From Combretum micranthum (lineage: Eukaryota > Streptophyta > Magnoliopsida > Myrtales > Combretaceae): a DNA stretch of 64,000 nt. The position numbers and the translations under genes were made by a program. The stretch covers positions 434,001-498,000 of the forward strand of contig JAMXBD010000813.1 of NCBI GenBank assembly GCA_024138025.1, read 5' to 3'. The notes under the pieces are model-generated. The model was not told the DNA's origin. It worked only from the letters and a program-made list of their open reading frames with translations, and did not search any database. Of the stretch, positions 61,991-64,000 are shown piece by piece. Each line of letters starts with the position of its first letter. The first letter of the stretch is position 1.

Positions 61991-63159
61991 CTAAGTTTAG
62001 TTGAATTCCACATTGTGAAAAAAAAAAAATTGTCCAAGAGTTGAATAAACAGAATTTCCTACGATAAATCAATTGGCCTAGTGGAAAACTACACAAAATC
62101 CATTAATTCTAGGTTATTTCAATGTTAAGAATGCTATATATTGTCCAAAATTGGTTACTTTCTATAAAATAATAATAAAAAAGAAAGAGAAGAGGAAGAA
62201 ATCAACAAAATAAAAAGTTTCTTTTCTACCTACTACCATTAGCATATTTAAAAAATTTATAAATATAGTGCACTAAACTATAATTTTCAAAGTTGCTTCA
62301 AATATGAAAGTTGTTTGCTTTTATTAATTAAAATAGAAATATTGGAACACATCAATTATTTCTTAAGTTTATTTACTACAACCAAAGTACCTTAAACTTT
62401 AAAATTCTTACCATAGATCCATTTCCATAATTGGTTCTATATGGTAAATTTTAAAGAAAAATGAAGAAAACATGGAAAAATACTAAAGGGCATGATAAGT
62501 TTGGAAATAAAAAAGGAAACCATGTTTAAAAAAAGCCAATAATGATTTATTTTAAGTATAGGAATCAACATATCTTTTATTTTATATTGGAAAGTTGACA
62601 TTGACTAAAAGGGGAAAAAATAAAGATACTAGAGGGGTGAAACTAGAATTAAATTTTGGGTGCTCTTGCAAAGTTGGCATTTGTTGCAACAGTCTTAATG
62701 GGCTTTAATAGATCTCTAGGCATGTATTTGCTTATCGCAGAGCATTCACATGGAGTTATACTTGTTGCTTGAGCAATTGTTGTGCTAGTGGAGAATGACA
62801 ATTGTTTTACTTATTGATGAATTGGATTGAGATAAATAAATTTTTTGAATTATTGCAACAAAATCTGTCTTCATGCATTGCTTCATGCTACAACATTATG
62901 ATATTCTCTCTCTCTCTCTCTCTCTCTACATATATATATATATAATATATTGAACTTTGTTGCATCTCGTTATAACTCTAGGATGATCTTCTTTTCTTTC
63001 TAGAATTGAGCTTCCTTTTGTATTTGTTCTTTAAAAAAAATAAAAGAACAACCATATATTCTCCATGGCATTTATAACCTTCCAATATATAAATAGATAT
63101 TTCTTTTCCATACATTATAGTTGATGAAGGTTCCAACATAATGTATTATATACATGTTA
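61991..63159. other. AT-rich stretch without recognised features
   Basis: No ORF above about 60 codons and no family motif, apart from the microsatellite at 62904-62950. Confidence 0.55.
62904..62950. repeat. Compound (TC)n-(TA)n microsatellite
   Basis: About twelve TC units, then TACA and about ten TA units with a single break. Confidence 0.93.
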
Positions 63160-63520
63160 TTGATTGCAAATAATAGTCCAAAGCCTAATGAGCCCATGAC
63201 CACTCAAATCTAGGCTGTAGGCCCATTAGAGACATTCCAAAGCCCATGACATCGGCACAACCCATCAAGAACTAGCCCCCATCAAGTAGCAAGACCTCCA
63301 ATAGTTTAGAGAATTGCCTAGTGACCTCAACCCTGACCTCCCAAGGAATGCCATTCTCTCTCTCGACCTTCAATCAACTTTGGTCCTAACCATGGGATCT
63401 CGAGGGGATATTCTCTACCCGAACGCACCTTGCAAGCACTTCACCTTAGTGCTAAGTCAATATTCACCCTAGGAAGATCTTAATAGAAAAAAATTATGTA
63501 GGCCCGATTTTGTCAGGTAC
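63160..63520. mobile_element. LTR-like tract, less AT-rich (tentative)
   Basis: Phrases GAGCCCATGACC, GTAGGCCCATTAG and CAAAGCCCATGAC, followed by an ATGTAGGCCCG end, recall the tract at 21970-22530. It may be part of an old Tat-type LTR. No primer site or duplication was found, so this is a weak call. Confidence 0.3.
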
Positions 63521-64000
63521 AATGAGCTATTCCCATTTGATAAATGATTTCTATATATTTTAGGTGATCTACTATCTAACTTAAGTATCGAAGTGGAAGT
63601 GGTCATGTTGAGCACCTCTCTAGCATAACATTAATCATATTTTGTGTTACAAGGACTCAAAACTCTATCGGCATAATTAGTACGTTTAAAACATGTCAAA
63701 TTTCCCTACTATTCTTTTCTATATTACCATAACTTCCATTAAAAGCTTCCATATTTTCTGATATATATTGAAGAATAATGATAGGAACCATAATCACCAT
63801 GAAGAGCCAATCCTATTTGCATAACAACAATTCATCCCCATCCTCCCTCACAGTTTGAGATTCCATTTGACCATAAAGTATTAGTCTACCGTCCTAGGGT
63901 TTTTTATTTTTTCTAAATGATTTAATAAAAAAGAAAAAAATAGCTTTACAATTAATGAAGCACAACTGGTTAATTTCAGAGACTAAGGCTAAACATAATA
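63521..64000. other. Right edge of window, nothing recognised
   Basis: AT-rich sequence with no ORF, repeat border or family motif that I could support. Confidence 0.5.

Noticed and set aside
1..64000. CRISPR arrays, bacterial operons, prophage or tRNA/rRNA genes
   Set aside because: Looked for and not seen; the composition and elements are those of a plant nuclear genome.

Overview
This 64 kb window looks like flowering-plant nuclear heterochromatin. It is AT-rich and consists almost entirely of transposable elements, most of them decayed and many nested inside one another. I found no intact host gene, tRNA, rRNA, CRISPR array or bacterial-type signal. The plant assignment rests on primer-binding sites matching plant initiator tRNA-Met, Ty3/gypsy, Ty1/copia, L1-type LINE and hAT coding remnants of plant type, and kilobase-scale LTRs. 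I cannot name the species.

Layout. Positions 1-9386 hold a minus-strand LTR element with LTRs of about 3.67 kb (the left one is cut by the window start) around a 4.1 kb interior. The interior codes for Gag and an extra upstream ORF but no recognisable protease, RT or integrase, so it is a TR-GAG-like non-autonomous element. Next come a decayed minus-strand hAT transposase (about 9.5-10.8 kb), a promoter-like repeat array, and a broken plant mobile-element ORF (11.8-13.3 kb). Then follow AT-rich repeats, a solo LTR (15408-19018, TSD CATAT), a small GAGTC-rich MITE (19.8-20.2 kb), relics of older LTR material (about 22-24 kb) and another solo LTR (24897-28429, TSD ACTGC).

From 28528 to 59492 I infer one ancient hAT element, now a shell around a deep nest. 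Its BED-finger exon lies at about 29.9-30.4 kb. A plus-oriented solo LTR (30516-52149) landed in it. That LTR was later split by a Ty1/copia element (31341-37616), a Ty3/gypsy element (37924-45707) and a reverse-oriented LTR of the same broad family (47924-51395, TSD TGCTC). The gypsy left LTR was itself split by a 1.33 kb LTR-like insert (38488-39813). A further solo LTR (53351-59376, TSD GTTAA) also lies in the hAT shell and contains a hAT-type MITE (55531-56400) and a second copy of the 1.33 kb insert.

The right end (59.5-64 kb) has a MITE-like element, a decayed LINE reverse transcriptase on the minus strand, and an LTR-like tract near 63.2-63.5 kb.

How it fits together: related long LTRs recur six times and four are solo LTRs with perfect 5-bp target duplications, so LTR-LTR recombination has been frequent here. 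The most interesting non-coding pattern is that several unrelated elements carry clusters of short, degenerate palindromes with a CGTG/CACG core just upstream of their TATA boxes. All boundaries were read by eye; no alignment or database search was run.
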